From contig JAKSDB010000073.1 in the NCBI GenBank assembly GCA_022360415.1, positions 1-11,885 on the forward strand: DNA of 11,885 nucleotides, written 5' to 3'. Origin of the DNA: Chlorobiales bacterium (GTDB lineage Bacteria; Bacteroidota; Chlorobiia; Chlorobiales; Chlorobiaceae). Of the stretch, positions 1 to 6,883 are shown one piece after another. A model generated the notes under the pieces. That model worked only from the letters and a program-made list of their open reading frames with translations. It did no database searches and had not been told where the DNA came from. Numbering within the stretch: the stretch's first letter is position 1; every line of letters begins with the position of its first letter. Position numbers and translations under genes: made by a program.

Positions 1-302
1 GACTTTTCATAATGCGTATGTTTGTGCCCAAGGTCAATTTTGTTGACGAGGTGAAACTTGAACAGCAGGTCGAGCGTGTGATAGACTGTTGCCCGGGATA
101 TGCTGACCCCCTTTTTTTTCAACCGTACAAATATTTCGTCAGCGTCAAGGTGGTTGTCCGACTCGTAGATTTCTTTCAGCACCGTTATTCTTTCCCTGGT
201 GCACCGGTATCCTTGCGCTTTCATCAACTCTTTGAAAAGATTCTCCGCTTCTTCAGCCTTTTGAGAAAGAGCCTGTCTGTTTTTTTTCTTTGATGAAACC
301 AT
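1..302 (-). CDS. fur: Fur-family metal-responsive transcriptional regulator (5' part, cut by window edge)
   Basis: The reverse strand from 302 encodes the first 100 residues of a Fur/PerR-type repressor; the C-terminal part lies outside the window. These proteins bind DNA as metal-loaded dimers and control iron, zinc or peroxide genes. Visible features are a lysine-rich start, a winged-helix domain (about residues 20-85) with GYRCTRERITVL, HLDADEIF and the recognition helix SRATVYHTLDLL, and then LGHKHTHYEK, the start of the histidine-rich metal region. VYHTL replaces the usual VYRTL. ATG at 302 is the natural start, but no Shine-Dalgarno sequence precedes it. It lies 44 bases downstream of mscS on the same strand, so co-transcription is plausible. 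Fur, Zur and PerR cannot be separated without the missing dimerisation domain. Confidence 0.9.
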   Translation of the reverse strand, partial: MVSSKKKNRQALSQKAEEAENLFKELMKAQGYRCTRERITVLKEIYESDNHLDADEIFVRLKKKGVSISRATVYHTLDLLFKFHLVNKIDLGHKHTHYEK

Positions 303-346
303 AGCTGTTGTTTGATTGCAGTGGACAGTGTTAAAGACCTGCCTGT

Positions 347-2005
347 TCAGTAGAGTGTGTAATTGTTTTCCTGAAGCTTGTTCTGCACGTTCTGAAAAAG
401 CCTGGAATAGACCGTTTCAAGATTTTTCTCTTCTTTTGTGCTTACCCTGAGTTTGTAACCCGATGATCCGTTTTTTGTTTCGGTCCTGAGAAATACCGGT
501 TTTGGATCGAGCATGATCCCGTCCGTTCCCATTGCAGCATCGACCACCAGTTCACGAAGTGCTTCAGTTTTGATGTTTTCCTTCAAATAGAGCTGCAGCT
601 CCAGGGAAAGATGTCCGTTTTTCTGAACCGACTCTGTGTAATTTATAATTCTTGAGCGGGAAGCTGTTGTGTTGGGTATGAGAACGATTTCGTTGAGCAG
701 GTTTTTGATCCTGATGACAAGAGGTCCCTTGTAAACGATGTCACCGGTAATGTCGCCGAGCTTTACCCTGTCACCGACCCTGAAAGATCCGGTGTAATTG
801 AGCATGATCCCTGTAAACAGGTTCTGTATCGTGGGTATTGCGCTGAGTGACGCGGTTAGCCCGAGAAAAATTGCAAATGCAAGTACGGTTTTGTTGTTGG
901 CAAGGGGAAGCGACGCAAAAAGCAGGAACAATAGTATGAAGTACAGCACAATCTTGACGATTTTTCTGGTGGGCTCCGCCCATTCAACATCAAACCCTCC
1001 GAGCTTAAGTTCTCCCTTTGCTATGTTTCTGAAGATAATATCGCTGAATTTTCCAAGGTAGCGGACAATCGTGATCAGGATGATGATCGCTATGAAATTG
1101 GGGATCAGGTTGACAAATTCATTGGATATTTTTCTTGCCGGATCGAGAACGAATGCAAGCAGGTTGGTTGACAAATCCTCGGTCCAGGGGAAAAAGCTCA
1201 GCATCGTGGTCAGATAGGCATAGATCAGGAGGACTTTCAGAAAAAGCTCCATTATCCTGCTGAACCACCCGAGTGTCGATGCAATGTGGTCGGGGGAGAG
1301 AAGCTGTACGAGCTTGTTGTGGCTGCTTGAGCTGTGATGAAGCCTGATCTTCTGTATCCAGCCGTCGATGAGATCGAAGAATTTGTTCAGGTAGTGCCAG
1401 AAAATTGCAAGAGCAATAAGCAGCGCAAGCGACTTAAGAACGCTTAGCACTATGTTTTGACCGCTGGTTTCTTCCCGGAATTGTTCAGCCTGGTTTGAAA
1501 TTCTTGCAAGTGCCGAATCAGCAAATTCGAAAAGTGTCATACTTTCAGCGGCAGCATCTTCTTCACTGAACGCAGCGATGATGTTCCGGGATGTTCTGAT
1601 CGCGGTCAGGGTTTCCCCTTCAACGATTGTGAGTGAATCGACCGGGGTGGATGAACGAAAGAAACCGGTAAGGAGTTTCGACGTTTTACGTGCTCTTTCC
1701 TCGGCTTCAATAGTGCCGATCTTGCCGTAGAGACGAAAAACCTCGTTGTTGTTTACAGTGACAGGGAATCCGCTTTGTTGTATCAGTGAATCGGAAAAGG
1801 CCCTTATTACTTCCTTGTCGTCGATTATAGCCGGCGGTGTCGGCCCGGCTTCAGTGGTATCGACGGCAGTTTCAGTCATTGCAGAAACCGTGGGGCCGGG
1901 CACCTGCTGCGGCGTCGCATCGACAGCCGCAAGGTCTGCTCCTGCTGACAGAAAGAGCAGGAAGAAAGAGAAAAAGTATATCGCAAAATGTTTTTTCATT
2001 GTCAT
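347..2005 (-). CDS. MscS-family mechanosensitive channel with periplasmic N-terminal domain
   Basis: A 552-residue inner-membrane channel of the small-conductance mechanosensitive family, about twice the size of E. coli MscS (286 aa). Residues 1-26 look like a signal peptide (MKKHFAIYFFSFFLLFLSAG). Residues 30-180 form a hydrophilic, presumably periplasmic region containing VFRLYGKIG and ERARKTSKLL, a pattern I associate with extended MscS proteins. Hydrophobic segments lie near 186-206, 250-272, 298-317, 347-368 and 373-403. The last is the pore helix, rich in G, A and S, ending in the family signature SFRVGDRVKLGDITGDI (407-423), followed by the beta domain with LIPNTTASRSRIINYT (442-457). 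The expected role is osmolyte and ion release on hypo-osmotic shock. ATG at 2005 is used here; a second ATG two codons later (1999) gives MKKHF and places GAAAG at a better distance, so it may be the real start. Confidence 0.9.
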   Translation of the reverse strand: MTMKKHFAIYFFSFFLLFLSAGADLAAVDATPQQVPGPTVSAMTETAVDTTEAGPTPPAIIDDKEVIRAFSDSLIQQSGFPVTVNNNEVFRLYGKIGTIEAEERARKTSKLLTGFFRSSTPVDSLTIVEGETLTAIRTSRNIIAAFSEEDAAAESMTLFEFADSALARISNQAEQFREETSGQNIVLSVLKSLALLIALAIFWHYLNKFFDLIDGWIQKIRLHHSSSSHNKLVQLLSPDHIASTLGWFSRIMELFLKVLLIYAYLTTMLSFFPWTEDLSTNLLAFVLDPARKISNEFVNLIPNFIAIIILITIVRYLGKFSDIIFRNIAKGELKLGGFDVEWAEPTRKIVKIVLYFILLFLLFASLPLANNKTVLAFAIFLGLTASLSAIPTIQNLFTGIMLNYTGSFRVGDRVKLGDITGDIVYKGPLVIRIKNLLNEIVLIPNTTASRSRIINYTESVQKNGHLSLELQLYLKENIKTEALRELVVDAAMGTDGIMLDPKPVFLRTETKNGSSGYKLRVSTKEEKNLETVYSRLFQNVQNKLQENNYTLY

Positions 2006-2027
2006 CTTTCATTAATAATCGTATCTA

Positions 2028-2057
2028 ATTTAAGGAAAATCAGGCTGATATTGGCAA
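2028..2057 (-). promoter_or_regulatory. candidate sigma-70-like promoter for mscS
   Basis: Read on the minus strand, TTGCCA (2057-2052, 5/6 to TTGACA) and TTAAAT (2033-2028, 4/6 to TATAAT) are separated by 18 bases. A start near 2021 would leave a leader of about 15 bases before mscS. The region is AT-rich just upstream of the gene, which fits. This is consensus matching by eye only; the sigma-factor preferences of this organism are unknown to me. Confidence 0.3.
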
Positions 2058-2205
2058 ATGCAGGGGAAAGCGGCATTATGCAACCGGTGATCGTCAGGTC
2101 ACTTTATGCCTGCTGTGACGGCTTGGCGAGGGGGGAGAAAGGGCAACTTTTTACCCTGTCGAAAGGTTTGGTAATCAGAGTTTGAAATGCTCAGTACAGA
2201 ATGAC

Positions 2206-2766
2206 ATGATACTGCCGATAAATACATACAGTGATGAAGTGCTTCGCCGAAAAGCAAAGCCTTTGAAAGGGCCTGATATACAGCTTGAAGAGCTTGTAGG
2301 GAATATGTTCGAATCCATGCGGAATGCCGAAGGGATAGGGCTTGCCGCTCCCCAGGTTGGAGTTTCCTTAAGAGTGCTTGTGGTCGATATTTCTGTGGCC
2401 GATGGTTATGAAGGTGCTTCTCCTTTGGTAGTTATCAATCCACACCTTCTCGGCGTGAAAGGGTTCAGCTCGATGGAAGAGGGATGCCTCAGCATTCCCG
2501 AAGTAAGGGGGGAAGTTGTTCGCCCTTCGGCCATACAGCTCAAATACCGCGATGAACATTTCGAGGAGCATATTGGAGAGTTCGACAGGCTGACCGCGCG
2601 CGTTCTGCAGCATGAGATCGATCATCTTGACGGGATGCTGTTTGTCGACCGCATGCAGAGGAGAAACCGCAGAAAAATCCAGAGAGAGCTTGATGCAATA
2701 ACCCGCGGCGAGATCAGTACCGGCTATCCTGTGGCTGCGCATGAAGCATATGACGAAGCGAAGTGA
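2206..2766 (+). CDS. def: peptide deformylase
   Basis: Removes the N-terminal formyl group from nascent polypeptides in the cytoplasm, as a metal hydrolase (usually Fe2+). The product is 186 residues, normal for the family. All three motifs are intact: motif I GIGLAAPQ at 43-50, motif II EGCLS at 92-96 with metal ligand Cys94, and motif III HEIDH at 136-140 with ligands His136 and His140 and catalytic Glu137. I chose ATG at 2206 because it gives MILPINTYSDEVLRRKA, the usual deformylase N terminus. A TTG eight codons upstream (2182) extends the frame but adds only non-conserved residues. Neither has a Shine-Dalgarno sequence. The gene ends 22 bases before fmt, so def-fmt is very probably an operon, pairing removal and addition of the same formyl group. 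Confidence 0.96.
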   Translation: MILPINTYSDEVLRRKAKPLKGPDIQLEELVGNMFESMRNAEGIGLAAPQVGVSLRVLVVDISVADGYEGASPLVVINPHLLGVKGFSSMEEGCLSIPEVRGEVVRPSAIQLKYRDEHFEEHIGEFDRLTARVLQHEIDHLDGMLFVDRMQRRNRRKIQRELDAITRGEISTGYPVAAHEAYDEAK

Positions 2767-2788
2767 AAATGAAAAACAGTTTCTTTCA

Positions 2789-3742
2789 ATGAGGATCATT
2801 TTTATGGGAACGCCGGAGTTTGCGGTCCCTTCCCTTCGCGCTATTGCAAAAGCAGACACCGATTTCGAAATAGTTCTTGTGGTTACGGGCAAAGACAAGC
2901 CCAGAAAGAGCAGTCGATCCGAACCCGAGCCGACGCCGGTGAAAAAAAGCGCCAGAGAGCTGGGTATTACAGTGCTTGAAATCGATAATGTGAAGGACCC
3001 TCGCTTTGCGGGAACAGTTGCCCGGTACAGGCCTGACGTTATTGTCGTTGCGGCATTTCGTATACTTCCTCCTTCGGTTTTTGAACAGGCCAAGGCAGGG
3101 GCGTTCAATCTTCATGCGTCACTGCTTCCCCGTTACAGAGGCGCTGCCCCTGTTAACTGGGCGATAATCAACGGTGACACTGAAACGGGAGTGACAACCT
3201 TTTTCCTGCAAAAACGTGTAGATACCGGGAATATCGTACTTCAGGAAAAAACAGCGATCGGGCCGGAGGAAACGGCGGGAGAGCTTGCGGAGCGGTTATC
3301 GGTTATCGGTGCCGGGACAGTTGTTAAAACACTGGAACTGATAAGAGACGCTAAGGCGGTGCCGCAGCCGCAGGATGAATCCCGGGCGACCAGAGCCCCG
3401 AAGCTGACTTCAGAAAACACCCGCATTGACTGGGCCGAGCCTGTCGATGCCATTTGTGATTTTATCAGGGGCCTTTCACCCAGACCGACGGCCTGGACGG
3501 TTTTCAATCACAGGAAAGTGAAGGTTTACAGGGCTGTTTCTGCCGACTTTCTGCGTCCCGAGCAGGAAGAGCAGGCAATGGTCCCCGGAAACCTTTCGAC
3601 GGACGGGAGCCGGTTGTATGTCATAGGGCTTGACGGGTGGGTCGAGATCCTCTCTCTTCAGATGGAGGGTAAACGCAGAATGAGTGCGGCCGAATTCTGC
3701 CGGGGGTTTCGCTGTGAAGAGGAGTGTCCGTCGTTTTCATAG
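2789..3742 (+). CDS. fmt: methionyl-tRNA formyltransferase
   Basis: Transfers a formyl group from 10-formyltetrahydrofolate to Met-tRNA(fMet), making the initiator tRNA. The product is 317 residues, close to E. coli Fmt (315). The N-terminal Rossmann-type domain (1-about 190) starts MRIIFMGTPEFAVPSL and has the hydrolase/transferase signature FNLHASLLPRYRGAAP (106-121) and GDTETGVT (129-136). Asn107, His109 and Asp145 match the catalytic triad of the family. The C-terminal tRNA-binding OB-like domain begins after about residue 205 (RIDWAEP). ATG at 2789 was chosen over the upstream in-frame ATG at 2741, which would overlap def and add 16 unconserved residues. It follows def closely on the same strand and is followed by a possible terminator. 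Confidence 0.96.
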   Translation: MRIIFMGTPEFAVPSLRAIAKADTDFEIVLVVTGKDKPRKSSRSEPEPTPVKKSARELGITVLEIDNVKDPRFAGTVARYRPDVIVVAAFRILPPSVFEQAKAGAFNLHASLLPRYRGAAPVNWAIINGDTETGVTTFFLQKRVDTGNIVLQEKTAIGPEETAGELAERLSVIGAGTVVKTLELIRDAKAVPQPQDESRATRAPKLTSENTRIDWAEPVDAICDFIRGLSPRPTAWTVFNHRKVKVYRAVSADFLRPEQEEQAMVPGNLSTDGSRLYVIGLDGWVEILSLQMEGKRRMSAAEFCRGFRCEEECPSFS

Positions 3743-3777
3743 GGGAACCGGATTCATTATATTCCCCGGTGTTTTTT
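3742..3777 (+). terminator. probable intrinsic terminator after fmt
   Basis: GGGGAA (3742-3747) can pair with TTCCCC (3762-3767), followed four bases later by six Ts (3772-3777). An alternative fold pairs ACCGG (3747-3751) with CCGGT (3766-3770), ending one base before the Ts. Both have a 14-base loop, so stability is modest. The position, starting on the last base of the fmt stop codon, supports a terminator closing the def-fmt unit. Confidence 0.5.
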
Positions 3778-3850
3778 ACGGGTCCGGGTTGAGTGCGGCA
3801 ACCACACGATTCGGGCCATCAGTATATTTTCAATCAAATATGAACAGTGT

Positions 3851-5668
3851 ATGCCTTCGAGCAATACGGTAGTTGATGCCATCAGGAACTTCTGTATCAT
3901 AGCTCATATAGATCATGGCAAATCCACGCTTGCTGACCGGTTTCTGGAAGCGACGAATACCCTTCAACACAACCAGATGGCCGAACAGGTGCTTGATGAT
4001 ATGGAGCTCGAGCGTGAAAGAGGGATCACCATTAAAAGTCACGCGATCCGGATGCATTACAAGGCTGTCAACGGTGACAGCTATATTCTGAACCTTATTG
4101 ATACTCCGGGACATGTTGATTTCAGCTACGAGGTTTCACGCTCTCTGGCCGCATGTGAGGGCGCGCTGCTCGTGGTCGATGCAACACAGGGTGTTGAAGC
4201 CCAGACCATAGCTAATCTTTATCTTGCCGTTGAAGCGGGTTTGGAAATTATACCTGTCATCAATAAAATCGACCTGCCTTCCGCGGATGTGGAGGGCGTT
4301 GCCCAGCAGATTATCGATCTCATGGGTGTTGAAAGAAACGAGATTGTTGAAGTATCGGCAAAAGCCGGTATCGGGGTCGATGTCCTGCTCGATGCTATTA
4401 TTGCGCGGATTCCGGCGCCGGTCGATCACCGTGTGCTCCCTTTGAGAGCTCTGATTTTTGATTCGGTGTTTGATGCATACAGGGGGGCGATCGTTTATCT
4501 GCGTATTGTGGACGGCGTTCTGAAGAAAGGAACGAGGGTCAGGTTTTTTGCGAACAACAAGGTGTTTGTCGCTGACGAGATAGGAACAATGGGCCTCAAA
4601 AGGCAACCTTCCCCGACGCTTGAATCGGGAGATGTCGGTTACCTTATCTGCTCGATTAAAGATGTCAGGGATGCCAAGGTTGGTGACACCGTCACTCTCG
4701 CGGATGCCCCGGCAAAGGAAAGACTTTCGGGCTACAAGGATGTCAAGCCAATGGTTTTCAGCGGTCTTTATCCGGTGAACTCGGATGAGTTCGAAGATCT
4801 GCGGGAGTCGCTTGAAAAACTTTCGTTGAATGACGCCTCGCTTGTCTATACTCCTGAAACATCTGCTGCGCTTGGATTCGGTTTCAGATGCGGATTCCTT
4901 GGCCTGCTGCATATGGAGATCATACAGGAGAGACTGGAGAGGGAGTATCAGGTTAACATCATAACAACGGTTCCCAACGTTGAATACCGGGTTATCTCGA
5001 CCGACGGGGGGACGCTTGAGGTCGATAACCCTTCAAAAATGCCCGAGTCGGGATCGATCAGTCAGATTGAAGAACCCTATGTCAGTGTTCATATTATCAC
5101 AATGGCCGAATACATCGGCAATATCATGAAACTTGCCATGGAACGGCGGGGCGAGTACAAGAATACCGATTATCTCGATACTTCGAGGGTAAACCTGCAA
5201 TTCGAGTTTCCCCTTGCCGAGATTGTTTTTGACTTTCACGACAAGCTCAAATCGGTATCGAAGGGATATGCCTCGATGGACTATGAATACATCGGTTATC
5301 GTGCATCGGACCTTGTCAAGCTCGATGTGCTTCTCAACAGTGAGCCGGTTGACGCGCTTTCTACGATCGTTCACCGTTCAAAAGCCTACGAGTGGGGAAG
5401 AAAGCTTTGCCAGAAGCTCAGGGGGATCATACCGAGGCAAATGTATGAAGTTGCCATTCAGGCTGCGATCGGAAGCCGGGTGATCGCCCGTGAGACCATT
5501 TCCGCAATGAGAAAGAATGTTCTGGCCAAGTGCTATGGCGGAGATATCAGCAGGAAACGAAAACTCCTGGAAAAACAGAAGGAAGGTAAAAAGCGTATGA
5601 AGCAGGTCGGGCGTGTGGAAGTTCCCCAAGAGGCATTTCTTGCCGTACTGAATATGGACGATCAGTGA
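3851..5668 (+). CDS. lepA: translation elongation factor 4 (LepA/EF4 GTPase)
   Basis: Ribosome-associated GTPase related to EF-G, implicated in back-translocation, ribosome assembly or initiation under stress. The product is 605 residues, full length (E. coli 599). GTPase motifs: P-loop AHIDHGKST (18-26), switch I RGITIKS (57-63), DTPGHVDF (84-91) with catalytic His87, NKID (138-141) and SAKAG (169-173). Domain II follows (about 195-285), then the EF-G-like domains III and V (GFGFRCGFLGLLHMEI; RGEYKNTDYLD). The C terminus is the LepA-specific domain (about 490-605), with AIGSRVIARETI, KNVLAKCYGGD, SRKRKLLEKQKEGKKRMK and the usual end EVPQEAFLAVL. ATG at 3851 gives MPSSNTVVDAIRNFCIIAHIDHGKS, starting just before the G domain as expected. 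No Shine-Dalgarno sequence is visible. lepB is the next gene on this strand but 354 bases away. Confidence 0.97.
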   Translation: MPSSNTVVDAIRNFCIIAHIDHGKSTLADRFLEATNTLQHNQMAEQVLDDMELERERGITIKSHAIRMHYKAVNGDSYILNLIDTPGHVDFSYEVSRSLAACEGALLVVDATQGVEAQTIANLYLAVEAGLEIIPVINKIDLPSADVEGVAQQIIDLMGVERNEIVEVSAKAGIGVDVLLDAIIARIPAPVDHRVLPLRALIFDSVFDAYRGAIVYLRIVDGVLKKGTRVRFFANNKVFVADEIGTMGLKRQPSPTLESGDVGYLICSIKDVRDAKVGDTVTLADAPAKERLSGYKDVKPMVFSGLYPVNSDEFEDLRESLEKLSLNDASLVYTPETSAALGFGFRCGFLGLLHMEIIQERLEREYQVNIITTVPNVEYRVISTDGGTLEVDNPSKMPESGSISQIEEPYVSVHIITMAEYIGNIMKLAMERRGEYKNTDYLDTSRVNLQFEFPLAEIVFDFHDKLKSVSKGYASMDYEYIGYRASDLVKLDVLLNSEPVDALSTIVHRSKAYEWGRKLCQKLRGIIPRQMYEVAIQAAIGSRVIARETISAMRKNVLAKCYGGDISRKRKLLEKQKEGKKRMKQVGRVEVPQEAFLAVLNMDDQ

Positions 5669-5674
5669 GAATGA

Positions 5675-5692
5675 AATCCCGCATGCGGGATT
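5675..5692 (+). terminator. 18-base perfect palindrome after lepA, possible terminator
   Basis: AATCCCGCATGCGGGATT is identical to its reverse complement. As RNA it can form a 7-pair stem with a CATG loop, starting six bases after the lepA stop codon. The following bases (5693-5712) are T-rich but broken by G and A, so intrinsic termination would be weak. It could equally be a bidirectional or exonuclease-blocking 3' end, or a dimer-binding site. Confidence 0.45.
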
Positions 5693-5729
5693 GTTGATTT
5701 GTTTATTTGTTGAATTCGTTGAACTGTAG

Positions 5730-5751
5730 GGGCAGACCCTTGTGTCTGCCC
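5730..5751. repeat. probable dispersed intergenic repeat hairpin
   Basis: GGGCAGAC (5730-5737) and GTCTGCCC (5744-5751) form a perfect 8-pair stem around the loop CCTTGT, preceded by TGTAG. From general knowledge, sequences of the type GTAGGGGC...GCCC recur as short intergenic palindromes in many unrelated bacterial genomes, including Chlorobi. Only one copy is present in this window, so repeat status is inferred from recognition and not shown here. It has no T tract and is unlikely to be a terminator. Confidence 0.5.
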
Positions 5752-6022
5752 GTGCTGAGTGAGGAGCAATGAACGATGAAGAATGAGTGCTTAAGATTGC
5801 TAATGGGCCAGGTGCTGTGAGGAGAGCGGGATTGCTCGATAGCTTGACGGCAGGGAAAAGCTTCTGCTCTTTCGTATTCGTACTCAGCGAAGCGGGTTAC
5901 TCGTCGTCGAAAGGCGAATATTGTTGGGCGGCAAGTTAGTGAACAGGTAACCAGTAAGCCAAAGGAGAGCCGCAAGATAAAAGGATGGAAAACGTCAAAG
6001 AAAAAGCAGCCCGGGATTCAGG

Positions 6023-6883
6023 GTGGGTGTAACATTAAAAAAAAAAACAAAGGTCTTGGGAAAAGGGAAGGAAAAAACGGGAAAACAACATTCAAAAGAG
6101 TGGTTCGAGGCGCTGATTATCGCGCTGGTCTTAGCAACGGTCATAAGGGTTTTTGTCATAGAATCGTATCGTATACCGACAAGTTCCATGGAGAACACGC
6201 TGCTTGCCGGTGATTTTTTGTTTGTCAACAAATATGTTTACGGAGCAAAGGTGCCTTTTACCGATATCCGGCTGCCGGGAATAGATTCTGTCGAACGGGA
6301 GGATATTGTTGTTTTCAAATTTCCCAAAGACAGATCATTAAACTATATCAAGCGATGTGTTGCCGTGAGTGGAGATACTCTGGAAATCAGGGACAGGAAA
6401 CTGCTCGTTAACGGCAAGGAGGTATCTTTACCGGAGCATGCCCAGTTTCTTGCCGATATTATTCCAGCAGAATATTCCGACCAGCAGGTGTTCCCGAGGT
6501 TTTCCGGATACAATAAGGATAATTACGGACCTGTTCGTATACCGCGCAAGGGTGATGTTGTGGCTTTGAATGAAGAAAGCTACTACCTTTACGCGTCACT
6601 GATTGCGGAAGAGGGGCACAGAATCGGCTTTGCAGGGGGCAGGGTCATGGTTGACGGCCTGCCTGCCGATACCTACACCATTGAACAGAACTATTACTTT
6701 GTTATGGGGGATAACAGGGATAACAGTCTTGACAGCCGTTTCTGGGGATTTCTTTCTGAACGCGATGTGATCGGCCAGGCATTGATGGTTTACTGGTCGT
6801 GGAATCCGGATATATCCCTGATGAACCCTGTAGAAAAGATCAGCTCCGTTCGCTGGCACAGAACCGGCATGATGGTTCATTGA
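6023..6883 (+). CDS. lepB: signal peptidase I
   Basis: Membrane-bound Ser/Lys protease that cleaves signal peptides from exported proteins on the outer face of the cytoplasmic membrane. The product is 286 residues. A basic N terminus (KKKTKVLGKGKEKTGK) leads into one membrane helix (about 27-46). Box B IPTSSMENTL (51-60) carries nucleophile Ser55; box D NYIKRCVAVSGDTL (107-120) carries general base Lys110; box E GDNRDNSLDSRFWG (229-242) is complete. Boxes D and E are separated by about 110 residues, longer than in minimal Gram-positive enzymes. The start is uncertain: GTG at 6023 is used, no ATG is available, and TTG at 6056 (residue 12) is an alternative with AAAGG just before it. A run of 11 As (6037-6047) lies between these two starts. 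Its 3' end overlaps the convergent gene by seven bases. It follows lepA in order, as in E. coli. Confidence 0.93.
   Translation: MGVTLKKKTKVLGKGKEKTGKQHSKEWFEALIIALVLATVIRVFVIESYRIPTSSMENTLLAGDFLFVNKYVYGAKVPFTDIRLPGIDSVEREDIVVFKFPKDRSLNYIKRCVAVSGDTLEIRDRKLLVNGKEVSLPEHAQFLADIIPAEYSDQQVFPRFSGYNKDNYGPVRIPRKGDVVALNEESYYLYASLIAEEGHRIGFAGGRVMVDGLPADTYTIEQNYYFVMGDNRDNSLDSRFWGFLSERDVIGQALMVYWSWNPDISLMNPVEKISSVRWHRTGMMVH

Larger units (their letters stand above)
5669..6022. other. 354-base gene-free spacer between lepA and lepB
   Basis: In order it holds the palindrome at 5675-5692, the GGGCAGAC hairpin at 5730-5751, a stretch of near-repeated ATGA units (AATGAACGATGAAGAATGA, 5768-5786), and about 200 bases with no structure I can name beyond a weak TATTCG/CGAATA pair (5875-5880 and 5915-5920). 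A 90-codon minus-strand frame (5975-5703) runs across it, but it covers the hairpin and resembles no family I recognise, so I do not call it a gene. I could not identify a convincing lepB promoter. Confidence 0.6.

Noticed and set aside
12..293. Plus-strand open frame of 93 codons at the left edge
   Set aside because: It is antisense to the Fur-family gene, whose conserved winged-helix motifs read clearly on the minus strand.
2011..2030. AT-rich stretch resembling a Fur box upstream of mscS
   Set aside because: GATA and ATTAT half-sites are present, but the spacing is one base short of the 13-base core and the outer positions do not match.
2368..3108. 246-codon minus-strand frame across def and fmt
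   Set aside because: It lies opposite conserved catalytic motifs of both genes and its translation shows no domain-like pattern.
4136..4912. 258-codon minus-strand frame inside lepA
   Set aside because: Antisense to the conserved GTPase and domain II of LepA; basic, low-order translation typical of a shadow frame.
5768..5786. Near-repeated ATGA units as a CRISPR or tandem array
   Set aside because: Only three imperfect units of about six bases, with no spacers or regular period; treated as simple sequence.
5985..6032. Mini-frame ATG to TAA (15 residues) overlapping the lepB GTG start
   Set aside because: Considered as a coupling leader peptide or as the true lepB start before a frameshift, but it ends before the A tract, so slippage there could not join it to lepB, and no ribosome site supports it.
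6861..6878. GAACC/GGTTC hairpin at the lepB 3' end as a shared terminator for the convergent genes
   Set aside because: Only five pairs, within coding sequence on both strands, and no T run on either side.
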